Positions 9,892 to 22,076 of a DNA stretch of 64,000 bases are shown here, in pieces. A model generated the notes under the pieces. That model was not told where the DNA came from. It did not search any database and saw only the letters and a list, made by a program, of their open reading frames with translations. Source of the stretch: Russula earlei. Its lineage: Eukaryota; Basidiomycota; Agaricomycetes; Russulales; Russulaceae. Each line of letters opens with the position of its first letter. Position 1 is the stretch's first letter. The stretch covers positions 1 to 64,000 of the forward strand of contig JAGFNK010000110.1 in the NCBI GenBank assembly GCA_025769875.1, in the 5' to 3' direction. A program made the position numbers and the translations under genes.

Positions 9892-12502
9892 CTAAGCCCG
9901 CGCACGATATTCCGTCCACAGTCGGTCCACGAACGAGGGATCCGTCTATCGACGAACCAACGTCATGCATGCATAAAAAAAAAAGACAGAAGAAAGTCAA
10001 AGCATGAATGAAGCGCCGCAGACGAGGACAGAAAAACGCACGTGAATCAGAGTGAGCACCTCCCTCACAAATTCGTTTCGGTCCGTCGTCCGCAACGACG
10101 TGGCGCCATTCGACTGCGAGTGCGAGTGCATGGCCCCGACGATCGCCGCGCTCGCCGCGCCGTTGGCCTGAGTTGCGTTCGATGCTGGGACTTTGGCGTT
10201 CGTCCCGTTGGAGGCAGGCTTGGCCTTTGCCTTTGACTTGCTACTGATCGGCAGGACCGTTGCCGGTCCTCCTCCGTTGCACGATTCGAGAGCTTTGACT
10301 GGCACAGACGTCGCGCCAGATTTAGGAGCGCCCGGTTGTGGCGAGGGTGACGCCGCCAGCCCACTCCCGGACTTCACCGTACGAGCCGGGGTGGATGCGG
10401 CGTTCGTGCCAATACTTCCGGGTACATCCCAGGAACGTTCGATCTCCTCCCGCTCCTTCGCTCTATCCTTCTTCGTGACCTTCGCGCCGCTTCTGCCGTT
10501 CTGCCGTTGCCGTTCGAACGCATCGACGTCGCTCAGGGCGCTCGTGTCCGCAAAGTCCAGCTCGACGATATCGTCACGATCGTCTAATGGTGCGCGTGGG
10601 TATGGCCACAGGGACGAGTCCTCATGGTGGAAAGGCACGAGCGCCCGGGGTGCGGGGGAGGTGCCGTTGCTAGGACGAGGCACCGCCGTGACGGTGGCGG
10701 GGTTGGTCACCGCTACAGTCGGGGCCGGTTGGGGATGATGAGCTAGTACAGAGGGGACAGATGATGCCACATTCGGAGGAACAGTAGGTGCAGTGTGATG
10801 GGATGGCAAGGGAGGAGCAACGGGAGTCATAACTACCTTCTCGGCTGATGCGAATCCACGTAGCGAAGGGCGCGGCGTGACGTCTCCCAGTTCGTGCTTC
10901 CTGGTGGTGCGACTGGCATGCGTCTGCGGTCGTTCGTTGATCGGCGAATCAGCCTCGTGCAGATCGTCGCTACTCTCGATGTCACCCTCGTATCGGCGAT
11001 GCGACGATGCGACGCTGCTCGTGCGACTCGGTGGCATACCGAGCAGCGCAGATATCACGTCTTGCGTCAGAATCTGTGGCAGCTGCGAGTTGGTCGGCTG
11101 TGGAGAGTGAATGAGTTGTGCTGCAGTGTGAGGTGCGGGGGAAGACGGTTCAGAGGACCCCGGCTCGGGCTCGGAGGAAGAAATGTCGCTACGCGGATGC
11201 GCCGTGGCAAACGCGAGGCGTGTCGAAGGGGGCGCAGATGGTGGTGGCGGGAATGGCTCCGAGCTCACGTGATGGGCGGGGGGGGCCCGGTGGTGGTGTG
11301 GCGGAGGCAAAGATACTGTGAAGTAGGGCAAGGCCTTTGTTGGGCGTGAGCTGCGGTGGGGCTACCACATGGGAAGTAGGGGTGGATGAGGCTGAAGTGG
11401 AGGCTGAGGCGAAAAGGGTCTCGACGGTCACTTTACCGTCCAGGGGGTTGTGAGCTGGGGAAGGGGCGCTGGCAGGGATGAATTTTGAGAACAGCTTATC
11501 GAGCTCTGATCCTGCTCCGTTAATGGCCGACGTGAAGGACTGAGTTTCGTTGGTTTGTTCATGACCTCGGAGCGTCACGGAAGGATTATGGGCAGGCGAG
11601 GTCACACTCGCGTCTTGGGTCTTCGTATCGGTGGCTGGAGGATACTGTGTGGGCGGCGGAGGACGATCGAGATTGTACGGATACGGCTCTCCTTTACGAA
11701 TGAAGGCCATCAATCTGAGACGGCCGTTCAGCTCGGCATCGAAGGGTCAACAGAGAGGTGCGCCCACCGTTCTATCGTGTCCGATAGCGGTTCATGCTGC
11801 TCGGAGTCCGAGCCCTAAAAACCAGAACATGACGGTCTCGTGCGGACCCTTGTCTGGCTTTTGATTAAGCAGGTAGCGCCAATTGGTGAGCGGATCGCTC
11901 GCAGACGGTTCTCGCTGGTGGGCATCCGTCCAGCTGTCCGTGAGCGCGGCGGGAGCGGATTTGGTCATGGCGAGGCGCTTGGCGGTAAACTCGGGGTAAG
12001 AGCGGTACATGAGATATTCGCCCTCCGGCTGTATCTCGTCTTCGGGATGGATTGGGTGTATATAATCTTGCATCCCGGCACGGTTGAGAATGAAGAGGCC
12101 ATAAGGGGGATACGCAGCTCTAGACTGTCGTAACGGAACGGTGAGCGGGGTGGGGGATGGAGGGCACGGCGACCTACGCACCGCTCAAAGAGAAAAGATG
12201 CCCCCTCGAAACCATCCTTTTGCCATTTCCCTTGATGAAGGCGGTATAAACAAATGTGGCTGAACTGGTCGATGATGGAAACTATGGTAGGGTCTATGCG
12301 ACGCAGGCTCTTCAGATTTTTCTGATAACGAGCAGTAGGCGGTCAAGGAGGAGGAGGTGCTCTGCTGTGCCTGTGCCGGCTGAGATTTGGACGTGGGGGT
12401 CGACTCTGACGGAGGTCGCGGCTTTGTGGGGGACATGGGGACTGTTTTTGAGCGTTTTGGGGTGGTGTTGGACGGTACGCGAGATCTCCTAGAGGGCTTC
12501 AT
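9892..12502 (-). CDS. DCP1: mRNA decapping complex subunit Dcp1
   Basis: Encodes the regulatory partner of the Dcp2 decapping enzyme, which acts in cytoplasmic mRNA turnover (P-bodies). The EVH1 domain is visible: KNLKSLRRIDPTIVSIIDQF-type sequence encoded near 12300-12350, GKWQKDGFEG near 12210, then PYGLFILNRAGMQDYI after an intron (about 12105-12175). A long Pro/Ser-rich low-complexity linker follows (frames at 11713-11189 and 11331-9997). The C-terminus ends LIH, then, after an intron, TDPSFVDRLWTEYRARA at 9945-9892, which matches the Dcp1 trimerisation tail. The first exon joins the EVH1 frame only if an intron is removed (a good acceptor, TTATCAG, lies near 12321). One more exon junction near 11820 is unclear. 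The start ATG at 12502 is therefore probable, not proven. Confidence 0.85.
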
Positions 12503-12600
12503 GGTGGTCTATGGTGTGTGTGCGTGAGAGAGAGTGAGAGAGAGCGAGGAGGGACCGCGGCCTGGTTGCCTTTCTAAGTAATTCGACTACAGCGAGCTCG

Positions 12601-13277
12601 CTATTCTTCGCTCCTCCGTGCCCTTTCCACCCTTTCCATCCACTTGACGTCTCTCTTAACCTTGTCCCCCCGAGCACGTCGCCTCCGCCTGTTCAAATGG
12701 CCCCAGTCTTCCCCGGCACCACCGACCGCCTTTTCGTCCTCCTCCGTTGTCCCCGCTGACGAGGACCTCCCTCTCGACTCGTCCACGAGTTGCCACAACC
12801 ATGCGGACACCGGCTGGGCGAGGGCCGCGTCCGACGTCTTCCTGAGTTGCGCCTTGGACATCGTCGCCTTTCGCCGCTCGATCTCCTCCGGAGACAACAC
12901 CCGTTTTACGTGCACCTTCTTGATGTCCCCTGTGCGAACGAGGTTTTCCAAAACGGTCCCCTTCAGGTACCTGCGTGCATGGAAGCGAGGTATGTCAGCG
13001 GGCCCACACCGGCAACATGGTAGTCCAAGACGCACTTTAGAGATCGTATAGGGTGATCAGGATACGGAGGAGCAGGTTTGGAATTGCGTAAATGTCGTGC
13101 CCAGGGCGTAAGGGGCTGCTCCCCATTCTCGCGCGGCGGTGCTGGCACCTTTACGGCTTTTTCGAAAAGTTCGCGGGAAGAGATGGGCGCGTTGTGGGAC
13201 TTGATGACTCCTAATATAATCTTTCGAGCCTCTGAGGTTGTCTCCTTTGGCCATGCCAGGAGCCGTTGTGCGGCCAT
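12601..13277 (-). CDS. conserved hypothetical protein, 203 aa
   Basis: Two exons (13277-13036 and 12970-12601) joined through a GTGCGT..CAG intron give an uninterrupted 203-residue protein starting MAAQRLLAWPK. A helical, basic N-terminal half is followed by YLKGTVLENLVRTGDIKKVH-type sequence. The tail is strongly charged and arginine-rich (RRRRRARGDKVKRD). I do not recognise the family. A small basic protein of this type could be mitochondrial, but no clear targeting peptide is visible. It lies 98 bp upstream of the DCP1 start and 87 bp from the PRP3 stop, all on the same strand. Confidence 0.7.
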
Positions 13278-13364
13278 CGAGGTGTAGAGAGGGAACAAGA
13301 CGCCTGAGAGCGGGCTCACGTGGGAAAGGGGACTGATAAGATGATCATTGGTAGAGACAGCGTG

Positions 13365-15617
13365 CTACACGTTCCACTCCTCATCCTCTGGCCTGAAGTT
13401 CTTCGCCATGTCCCAGTAGCTCATCAACTTTACTCCGAGCGCGTCACGGGCCGAAGAGTCTGTCGGGCAGCTCTTCGGTCTGAAGTTCGTGAAAGCGCGT
13501 TCCCGAATGGGGCCTTCCCACACCAGATCGCACCGGTTCCCTTCGAGGGATACCTCGCCACCGGACGCTCCAGCACGCTCTCCACCTGTCTCGTCTTTGT
13601 CACCCTCGCCATCCTCCTCACCCTCAGCGAGCTCCACTTCCTCTCCACCTCGCGCCCGTGCGGCTTCAGTCCACGCAATTCGGTTTAACATAAGCCGCTT
13701 ATAGCCTCTCATAAACTTCGCGGCGCCTTCAACGTACACCATGCCAAATGACGGATTGAATATCACAAGCCCGGTGAGGGCCAGCTGCTCGGCGTTCCTG
13801 CGCACTTTGAACCGATGAGCGAGATCTGAGAGGGTCGATATTTTGAAGACCGCCCCATAAATGCCCTTTTTGTCCTCTTCGGCTTTCTTCGTTTCAATCT
13901 TCTCCCGTCGTTGCTCGTCAGTGAGCTTCCGTTCAGCGTTCATCTTGTCGTGCGTGTGTTTACGCATAGCGACTTCCCGGCGTACCCGGGCCTCAACACG
14001 GGTAGGATCTTGGACGGCATCCGACGTAAGGACTTTCATCAGGTTGGCGAGTCGCACTGCGAGGGATTGTGAGCAAAAGTACAATCCACACAAATAGACA
14101 GCTGACCTTTTGGTGGATCAGGGGGTATCAACCCCATTCGAATCCTATCCCTCTTGTCCTGAAGTTCAGCTTGGCGTCTCTGCTTCCTCATCTTCTTTTG
14201 CTCCTATAGGTCCATCATAAGTAGGCTGATCCATTTTCCAGGTCAATAAGCCCCACCTTCTTCGTTAACATGAGCGGTTTCGCCGCTGGCTTGTTCTTAT
14301 CTCCCGGTGCAGGTATAGGGATCGGGTGCTGAATATAGATAGTGATCGGCGAACTCTCTGTCCGAATCTTGAGATACGCAGGATCAAACTCGTCCAAGTC
14401 TGAATAGCGACCTGTCGGGAGGAGCGGTGCATCCCACCACTCTGCAATCGGAGGGGCTTCACGCTACAATGCGTTCATGGAGATCATGTCAACAGAGCAC
14501 ACCGACACCAAGAAGCGACGCACTCTGATATTTTTTTCCAATGTGTCAAACTCGCCGTCCAATCCCGCCTTCCTCGCACTCTCCGCAATCCGCTGCTTCA
14601 AAGCTTCCAGCTGTGCGTCCTGTCGAACCTGGTTGGCAATAGACACATATTTCCCCTTGGGATTGAACCTCAAAGTCCGCCCGACGCGCTCACGCGGCGC
14701 GCCTTCGAAACCACCTTCAGCAGACGCGCTGGCAGCGGCTGCCGCGTAAGGGTTCTCCTTCGCCACGGTAGGCGCAGACGGCAATGCAGGCGGCGGCGTT
14801 GGGACATTGCGCGCATTGGCGCGAATCGACGCAAACTTGGGTTGCATCGGCTTGTACCGGTCCTTCTTGGACTGCGGTGCGGGGGTAGAAGTGTCAAGCA
14901 GGAGCGGATGCGCAGCCATTTTGAGGCCGGCACCCTGCGGTGCGGGCTCTGCGCTGCGACTTTTCCCGTGGGACGACGCGGATGACTGTGAAGGCTTGCA
15001 CTCAGTGAACCAGCCCACGGTAGCTTGGGAGGGGACGTGAGAGAAAACGGGAGATACCATGTACGGGTTATCTTTCATTGCGTGTTTGGTCTGGGCCTCA
15101 GAGACTTTTCGCTTCGCCTCGGCGATACGCTTGCCCACATCTTCTGCAAAGTGGGCGGACGCAGCGGAGGGCCCAGGGCTGGGGGTATGTGCAGAGGCTG
15201 GCGTGCGCGACGCCGGGGAGGCGAAAGCGGTGTTCGGACCTGAGCGCATCGCAGCCAGCTTTGCGGCAATCTCGGCACGCTTTTGCGCAATAAGAGCTTC
15301 TTTCTGTGAAATGAACGAATTCAGGTCGTTTTAGCGCATGCGAGGGAAGGAACAGGAACATACATCGGCGAGGCTTTCCGGTCCATTAGAGGAAGTCTGG
15401 GAGGTAGAAAGGTTATAGAAGCAAGTCAGAAGGAAATATTGACAGTCGTATTCACCTTGGAAGTGGGGAAAGGTACTCACTGTGGTCTCACTGTTCAAAG
15501 AGAAAAGTCAGGAGAGGGAAACGGTACCAGTGCGATGCATGAAAGCACAGACCTTCTGACCTTCTTCGAGGCCAAGGAGGGGCCAGCGTCTTCAAATGGC
15601 CTCTTTCTGTCGCTCAT
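13365..15617 (-). CDS. PRP3: U4/U6 small nuclear ribonucleoprotein Prp3
   Basis: Splicing factor of the U4/U6.U5 tri-snRNP. The N-terminus starts MSDRKRPFEDAGPS at 15617, then an Ala/Pro-rich region with KRIAEAKRKVSEAQ and NPYMVSPVF. The PRP3 domain follows: RTLRFNPKGKYVSIA near 14670, WWDAPLLP near 14430, YIQHPIPIPAPG near 14310, PLMLTKK, then MGLIPPDPPK across the 14105 intron, VQDPTRVEARVR, and the C-terminal DUF1115 part with KRLMLNRIAW and CDLVWEG. At least six introns of about 50-70 bp are needed, and each has GT..AG ends in frame. The stop is at 13365. The start lies 80 bp from that of divergently transcribed MRPL16. Confidence 0.94.
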
Positions 15618-15697
15618 CGTTGCAAGTGAAGGTAGAGCGTGAGGAAAGGTCGTCATCCGACGACTCAAGACGAATCGCATTGATTACATAATCTCAC
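15618..15697. promoter_or_regulatory. shared bidirectional promoter between PRP3 and MRPL16
   Basis: Only 80 bp separate the two divergent start codons, so both 5' UTRs and any promoter must overlap here or extend into the neighbouring gene. No TATA box is visible. Confidence 0.5.
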
Positions 15698-16498
15698 ATG
15701 CTCTTCCTCCCCGAATCCCTCACCCTCGTTCGTTCCCTCCTCTGTCCCGCCCTGCGGACGCAGACAGCGGCGCCGAAGCGTGGAAGTCTGTCGCTGGTGC
15801 GATTGAGACATCAGCTTGCGCCTCGCAGAGTCACGTTCGTCAAGCAGCACAAGGGCGTCATTCCCATCCCCACCGGCGGATCCGTCAAGGGCACCACGCT
15901 CGCGTACGGAGACTGGGGCCTTCGCATCAAGGGCGACGGCGTCCGCCTCACTGCCAAGCAGCTTACGACCGCAGAGGAAGTCATAAAGCGCAAAATTAAA
16001 CCTGTCAAGGGAGCCAAGGTTTACTTGCGGGTCTTCCCTCACATTCCCGTCTGCGTAAAGGCACGCTCCTTCCCGCCCTGATACGACCTTGCAGGCATGC
16101 TGACAATAGCAATCTGCTAGGGAAACGAGACCCGTATGGGGAAGGGAAAGGGCACGTTTGAATTTTGGGCAACGCGGTAAGTTCTTGGACGTCATCAGGC
16201 CCTCACATCGGATTGTATACTTATGACCATTTTTCGAGGGTGCCGACTGGACGAGTCATTTTTGAGATAGGTGGGGCTCCAATTCGCGAGGAACTGGCCC
16301 GTGATGGTGCGTCTATATCACTCCCACTCCCTGTGGCTCCCACTAAACATTGTACATGCAGCGCTTCGTCAGGCAGGCAGCAAACTCCCGACGACCATGG
16401 AGTTCATTGATCGCAAGACCCCTCCTCGGCTAGGGAATTTGCTGCTCTATCCGGAGGTGGAGGATAGCCCCGACTCATCACCTACCTCGACGTCATAG
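15698..16498 (+). CDS. MRPL16: mitochondrial large-subunit ribosomal protein uL16m
   Basis: Four exons. Exon 1 (from ATG 15698) has an arginine-containing N-terminus suited to mitochondrial import, then VKQHKGVIPIPTGGSVKG and LTAKQLTTAEEVIKRKI, which are L16 signatures. Later exons give GNETRMGKGKGTFEFWATR (the universally conserved GKGKG segment), VPTGRVIFEIGG and ALRQAGSKLPTTMEFIDR. Introns lie at about 16060-16119, 16175-16239 and 16305-16361. The protein ends at the TAG at 16496-16498. Its role is in assembly of the peptidyl-transferase side of the mitoribosome large subunit. Confidence 0.93.
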
Positions 16499-16734
16499 TA
16501 GATTCGATTCCCGGCTTTCAGTGTATTTGACAGCCAACGTAGAGTCAAAAGACATTCAGTAAGACACTCAGAGAGTGCATTCGTCCGCTCCTGTCGTCCT
16601 CCCCGATCCGTGAGTTCAGAAGCAGCAACACAGTATTAACCTCAGCAAGCATAGCGTTTAGACATTGAAATGGATGAAATACGATAATATCTTACATGGC
16701 ATCGTCCAGTCGAGACATACAACAGGCAGTGAAA

Positions 16735-18048
16735 TTAGCGCACCTCCGCATTAAGTTTGGTGAGTATACGAGCGACGTTTCCCGCAGCCATCATCACTAC
16801 TTCGCGATCACCTTCCACGACCCTCTCCAGTACCTTTCCAAATTTATCCGGGTGCCATCTCAACATCTCCGACCGAAGAGACTTGGTCGTTTGGCCCGCG
16901 CTTGCCCCCCGTATGCACTCGTTCAGCGGATGGCACACAAACTCCAAAACGCGCTCCACAGTAATATCCTCGACGCTTTGGACATTCCCAAACAGCGGCC
17001 ATGGGACATCACAGAAGCGGAGTTGTTCCACGACGGGAACGACGCCGCGCAGGACGGCCCACTTTTCCTCGTAGACGCGAACCCACTCGGCGAGAAACAG
17101 TTGCTCGGCAGCAGCTTCGGCGGGTACTCCCTGGGACATGCGCTCGCTTTCCAGGCGCTCGCGCTCGCGACGTTCGCACTCAAGGCGGCGCGCCCTCTCT
17201 CTGGACTCCTCGTCCTCAGCCTGCCTGCGTCGCTCCTCCGCCTGGCGCTCCCTCTCCTTGCGCGCCGCCGCTTCCCGCTCCTGGGCCTTCCTCAGGTCCT
17301 CCGCGAGCAGGCGCACGAAGTCCTCGTCCACGGCCCTACGATGAGCCGCCTGCGCCTTCTTCAGGTCCTCCACCAGCAGGCTGACGTATTCCGCGTCTTC
17401 CGCCCGCATGTGTGCCGCCTGCGCCTTCCTGAGGTCCTCCGCCAGCAGGCGGACATATTCCGCGTCCTCTGCCCGGAGGTGTGCCGCCTGCGCCTTCGTC
17501 AGATCCTGCTGCAACAGGCGCATATACTCCGCGTCGTCCGCGCGCATTCGCGCCTCGGCCTCGGTGCGCCGCTCGGCGGTCGCCCTGAGGATCGCCTGGC
17601 GTCCCTCGTACAGCGCATCTAGGAAAAGCTTCTGCCGGACGAGCGGGGGGAGGTTGCCGTCGTCCAGCTCCGGGAAGCCCGGCACGACGAAGGATGGCTC
17701 GAGGACGAACGCACCCGGCATTTGCGGACGCGTGGCGGGAGGGGGAAGGATGACATTGTTGCGGCGCCTGAGGGGACGCGCCGCTCGCTGGCGTTTGGCG
17801 GGACGATCGCTTGGGTTGGGGATAGTCCCGTGCACGGGGTCATTCGAGCTCGAAATGTTGCTCGCGCTGGGCATGTTACGAACTCTTCTCATACTCTTGG
17901 CGGCGCGGAGTCTTGCCGATCGCGCGGCCAGACGGGGGTTCCGACGGTTAGATATGTTGGGGAGGTGGGCGTTGCGAGAGCTGGATTGAATCTTGCGGTC
18001 CCCAATAGAGGGGAGGTATGTCGTCAATGTGTTGAAATTGAAGCGCAT
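16735..18048 (-). CDS. coiled-coil protein with 23-residue repeats and C-terminal WHPDKF domain
   Basis: A single-exon frame of 437 residues from ATG 18048. A basic N-terminus (about residues 30-125, rich in R, N and S) is followed by four tandem 23-residue repeats of the type RAEDAEYVRLLAEDLRKAQ (about 168-260), then a long E/R-rich coiled coil (about 260-310). A folded C-terminal domain follows, with the motif LRSEMLRWHPDKFGK and then NVARILTKLN. That C-terminal motif is shared with fungal proteins distantly like NF-kappa-B-inhibitor-like/J-domain-type sequences. That link is from memory and the function is unknown. Confidence 0.85.
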   Translation of the reverse strand: MRFNFNTLTTYLPSIGDRKIQSSSRNAHLPNISNRRNPRLAARSARLRAAKSMRRVRNMPSASNISSSNDPVHGTIPNPSDRPAKRQRAARPLRRRNNVILPPPATRPQMPGAFVLEPSFVVPGFPELDDGNLPPLVRQKLFLDALYEGRQAILRATAERRTEAEARMRADDAEYMRLLQQDLTKAQAAHLRAEDAEYVRLLAEDLRKAQAAHMRAEDAEYVSLLVEDLKKAQAAHRRAVDEDFVRLLAEDLRKAQEREAAARKERERQAEERRRQAEDEESRERARRLECERRERERLESERMSQGVPAEAAAEQLFLAEWVRVYEEKWAVLRGVVPVVEQLRFCDVPWPLFGNVQSVEDITVERVLEFVCHPLNECIRGASAGQTTKSLRSEMLRWHPDKFGKVLERVVEGDREVVMMAAGNVARILTKLNAEVR

Positions 18049-18357
18049 GGTGACGCCGATGAAAAGGTATTTCGATTTAAGGATTGATCTTGAGGTATTC
18101 TTGACCGGGTGGTGGCCGCAAGATGGCGGGGCAAAGACTTGAGGATAGATTTAAGGATGCATGGGGAAGAAAGAGGAGACTGGCTGGATCCTTTATATAC
18201 TCGGACGGAGCGTAGATCCGGGAATGTGGCAGACGAGCGGTGTGGGGATCGTGGAAGGTGCAACTGGCTCCTTCTTAGCCACAGTCACGTAAAACGGTGG
18301 TTTGTGGCTGGCCGCGAACGAAGGATGACCTCAACAAATTACCGCTAACAGGGATCA

Positions 18358-19120
18358 GTTCATGGTACATCACGACATCATCAGTAAACACAAACCAGAT
18401 CTAGTCCAAAGAGGTATTGAGCTAGTGGCCACCTCAATCTGTTGCATATTTACCACAAATGTGCAGACACGCACAACGGAACAAAGTGCCTTGCGTAGAC
18501 AAGTTGTCGCCGATAGAGTCAGCATAGTGGAGTCTTATGATGTAGGCAAGGGATGCAGAAGAAAGACGTGCTGCCCTTCAGTTTTCCCGAGATAGACGAG
18601 GACAGGGCCCAGCATGGTGTAGCCGCGCTCCCAGGGGTGTGGACGTGCTGGCGGCGATGTATTCAAACATATGCTCGTTTTGGAATCCTGCTTGGTAAAA
18701 AAGACTTGATTGTATCCAGCAAAGTGGGACGGTGAGACATACATACAGGCGAAATGATGATCACGGGGAGTGAGCAACACCTCTATTACTTGAGAATGTA
18801 GCGTCCTACTATCGCATCTGCAGTTCCCTGTCGTTCTTCATTCTCTACCAAGGGAACCCTCTGCCTACCTCCAATCGTCGCCATCGCATGACGGGTTGAG
18901 TTGTTATGTCTGCAATATCGGTTCGCGAAGAAATATCGATCAAGTCAGCCTTGGGACAAAATGGACATCTGGTAATTGCAGACCCCGTGAAAGTTCTCTG
19001 TTGGGGTCTCAATTGTCTATGATTTTGCAAGCGAAACGCCTGTGAGTGGCAGGCTACGGACCTCATCCATACCGCAACATACGTAAATTCAGGGAGATCG
19101 GCCGCCGAGGACATCACTGA
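18358..19120 (+). repeat. direct repeat R1, left copy
   Basis: Matches 23543-24310 in the same orientation with small indels. Shared landmarks are GTTCATGGTACATCA at the start, CATACATACAGGCGAAATGA in the middle and GATCGGCCGCCGAGGACATC at the end. No gene is recognised in it. The two copies bracket F-box B and the first small-protein gene. Confidence 0.85.
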
Positions 19121-19373
19121 CTCTCGGCCTGCCACTGCCAGTGGTCCCATCCACGCTTGATCACCCGGTCCCTTGCTTTCCTAGTTCAAAGAACGTATGG
19201 TGCCGTTAGCGAGTTTATCCGAAACTGAGATACAGTACGCTGAGTTATATTGCGTTTCGCTCACGAGGCCACGTCATGTACACGGCGCAGGTGACGAGGC
19301 GCCTCTTAGTCACTTGTAGTGGGTGTGTTTCCTCCTGACGACCGCCCTCACCCCCAGACGCTACATCCTCACT

Positions 19374-19413
19374 GATGAGCTTTCACCTGTACGTCGAGCC
19401 AATTTCATTGTCA
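19374..19413 (+). promoter_or_regulatory. conserved upstream element of F-box copy B
   Basis: Contains CACCTGTACGTCGAG then TTTCATTGTCA, about 130 bp before the start position. Counterpart of 7957-7996. Confidence 0.5.
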
Positions 19414-19545
19414 TTTCCCTTGAAGTATCTAAGCTTCACATAGTCCTCTTCTGCCATGTGGTCTTTTTGAGGGCTCGGGGGGAGGGAGTGCCAGTGATCG
19501 CCCAGGTCGCCGGGGCCGGGGTATGTCTTGTTTTTGCTCGGTGAT

Positions 19546-20947
19546 ATGGCTGCTGACCAATCCATTTTAGACCGAGTTACAATCGAACACCATCCCCGAT
19601 GATCTCCTCCTGGAAATGTTCCATTTCTATGTGAATGACTGGTGCATAGTATGGACAAACGGATGGCGCACACTGGCGCATGTGTGTCAAAGATGGCGAT
19701 TCATCGCCTTTGCATCGCCACGTCGCCTCAACCTGCAACTTGTGTACAAAGCAAAAAGACCCATGTCTGAGATGCCGGACGTCTGGCCAGCCTTGCCTGT
19801 GGCGATAAATTATACATTCTCGAAGTCAAACGTTGACCGCTGCTGGGGAAACATAGCTGCTGCCCTCGAGTCGGAACACCGCGAACGCATTTTTGAAATC
19901 ACCTTGCGTGACATTCCAACTTCACATTGGGAAAATTTGGCAACAGCGATGCAGAAACCGTTTCCGCAGCTGACATCTCTGGTCCTTTCAGCGAAAGAAG
20001 ATTCCATGACGTCCCTCCCGGACTCGTTCTTAGGCGGATCAGCCCCACTTCTGCGAGAACTTATGCTGGGAAACTGTCCGTTTCCAGGACTGCCGAAACT
20101 ACATTTGCTTGCCAATCACCTTGTCCGTCTTTACCTTTTGGATATTCCCGATTCCGGTTACATTTCGCCCGAGGCTTTGGTCACCGTCCTGTCGGCCATG
20201 TCCGGACTTGAACTCCTTTGCCTTAAATTCACATCCCCTCGATATCCTACAAGTCCACCTCCGCTCACACGCTCTGTCCTCCCTTTTCTCACCAAACTTA
20301 TTTTCGTTGGCATACATGAGTACTTGGAGGACTTACTGGCCCAAATCCAGGTTCCCCTTCTCAACAACCTCGAGATATCATTCTTCGGAGCCCTCGACTA
20401 TGTCGTCCCAGAACTTCACCGGTTGATCAGTCACACAGAATCGTTCAAGTTGTGCCACCACGCACGTCTGTACTCTTACACTTTTAAAATCCAAATTGTA
20501 ATGTTCAGAGAAATCCATCAGCTGCTTCCGGACCTCTCCTTGGACATCAAGTGCACAGAGCTAGATAGGCAGCTTTCATCGCTGGTCCAGGTCTGCAGTT
20601 CATCCTTGCTCTACCTTATCTCCACCTCGGTACGCCTCGAACTCTGGGGTTTCTCTCCACCTTCACAATCATACTGGAATGATCACACGGAGACAACTCG
20701 ATGGCTGGAATTCCTGGAGCTGTTCACTGCTGTGAAGGATCTGCGCCTAGGCCATGACGTTGGGTCACATGTCTGCCGAGCGTTGGAAGGGGTCGCGGAA
20801 GGAGTAGAAATCTTACCCGCGCTACAGAACATTTTCCTTCACCTTCACCGTCACGAGCCATCGGAATCTGTCCCGAAATTTCTTGAGCGATTCGTCGCCG
20901 CGCGAAAACTCTCTGGTCACCCTGTGGCCATCCACCGTTGGGATTAG
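19546..20947 (+). pseudogene. F-box/LRR-like gene B, frameshifted in the F-box
   Basis: From ATG 19546 the frame starts MAADQSILDRVTI and then shifts, because AATCGAACACC here replaces AATCGACACC in copy C (one extra A near 19586). Downstream of the shift a clean frame runs from 19616 to the stop at 20947. It has the end of the F-box (FHFYVNDW, then WRTLAHVCQRWRFIAFASP), followed by about 400 residues of degenerate leucine-rich repeats. In this family the F-box docks Skp1 and the LRR part selects the ubiquitylation target. If the single-base insertion is a sequencing error the gene is intact; otherwise the F-box is lost. Confidence 0.8.
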
Positions 20948-22076
20948 GACCTAAGCAGGATTGATGAATCCTGTTTTCCGACCCTGCCCCACCGATGCTG
21001 ACTCTTTCTAAACATCGTCCTTACTTTTGTTTCCGAGTTTATGCACTCATTATCGCCTTTGAGATTCGTCCGACACTCTCGGACTTCCATGGATACCTGC
21101 CTAAAAGTGTCCGGAATCACGCGCCGCAGGCCACAAGTTCGGTCTCGTGTCCTCACGCTTTCCCTCTCCTTCCTCCTGCTTTCAATAACCGTCTTCCCTC
21201 CTTCCCCTACCACTCTTCCTTCGTCATCGACCTCTTGCATCAAGACTCTGCGCCACGCCCCTCACGCTCATCTCAAAGTCATCGCCGCCGTACCCGAGGG
21301 CTCGCTGCCCTTGGGGCGTCTCGCCTCGACTTCCTCGCGCGCCTCGTTACCCGCAGAGTCTTATATTGGTTAGGTGGTATACTCTGATGTTCATTGATGC
21401 GATTGTCCATGTTTTACTTTCTTTCATGTGATCTTGATTTCTCCTTTGTCTTTGATATTTTGTTTTCGTGTTTCATGTCTGACGCGTCCTCGAACATCTT
21501 TCATGCTCCCTCCTTTCGTCCTTTTAGCTACTTTCTTGTATCTAAAGCACCTGGCTACTTCTTTTGGATGCAGCTCATTCCCCAGTCGCCTTCCTCCTCA
21601 TCAGTCTGCCTCAAGTTGACTACTTGCTCTTTGTCACTCTGTTCCCTCTGTCCTCATCCAGTCATACGAACTCGAGCGTACCGATCCGGCGTGCTACACT
21701 GCCGATGTATATAAACATCACTAGCAAAGTAACTTGTTTTCTACGGCCTACCATTCCCTGATGGCGAACACTTTCCATCGCACAAAGTAGCCCCTTCGAC
21801 AGCATGCTACTCATGGCGATCGTCGATTTTGAGGTGATGTCATTCATACATAGAACAGATTCTAATAACTAATCAGAGCCTTGATTTGATGGGGCTGACG
21901 AGTTTACCCGTACACAGATATGAGTTTGGAGGCAATCGAGTCGTGCTAATCATAACGTTTTCTCAACGATCATGCAGATGAATCACGAGTTGAAACAAGT
22001 TCAAGAAACGAACTCAAGTGATAGACGATACACGATATGCTATTGAGTTCGACGAGGATGGAACGAGAGCTAAAAA
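20948..22076. other. non-coding flank shared by the two SD copies
   Basis: About 1.1 kb with only short chance frames, homologous to about 34985-36128. It contains TATATAAAC near 21708. No gene is supported. Confidence 0.5.

Noticed and set aside
13278..13319. Longer N-terminus for the gene at 12601-13277
   Set aside because: The upstream in-frame codon at 13319 is GTG; the first ATG is at 13277.
21041..21400. Serine-rich frames downstream of F-box B
   Set aside because: They overlap in several frames, are not preserved in the duplicate at about 35.1-35.45 kb, and have no motif.
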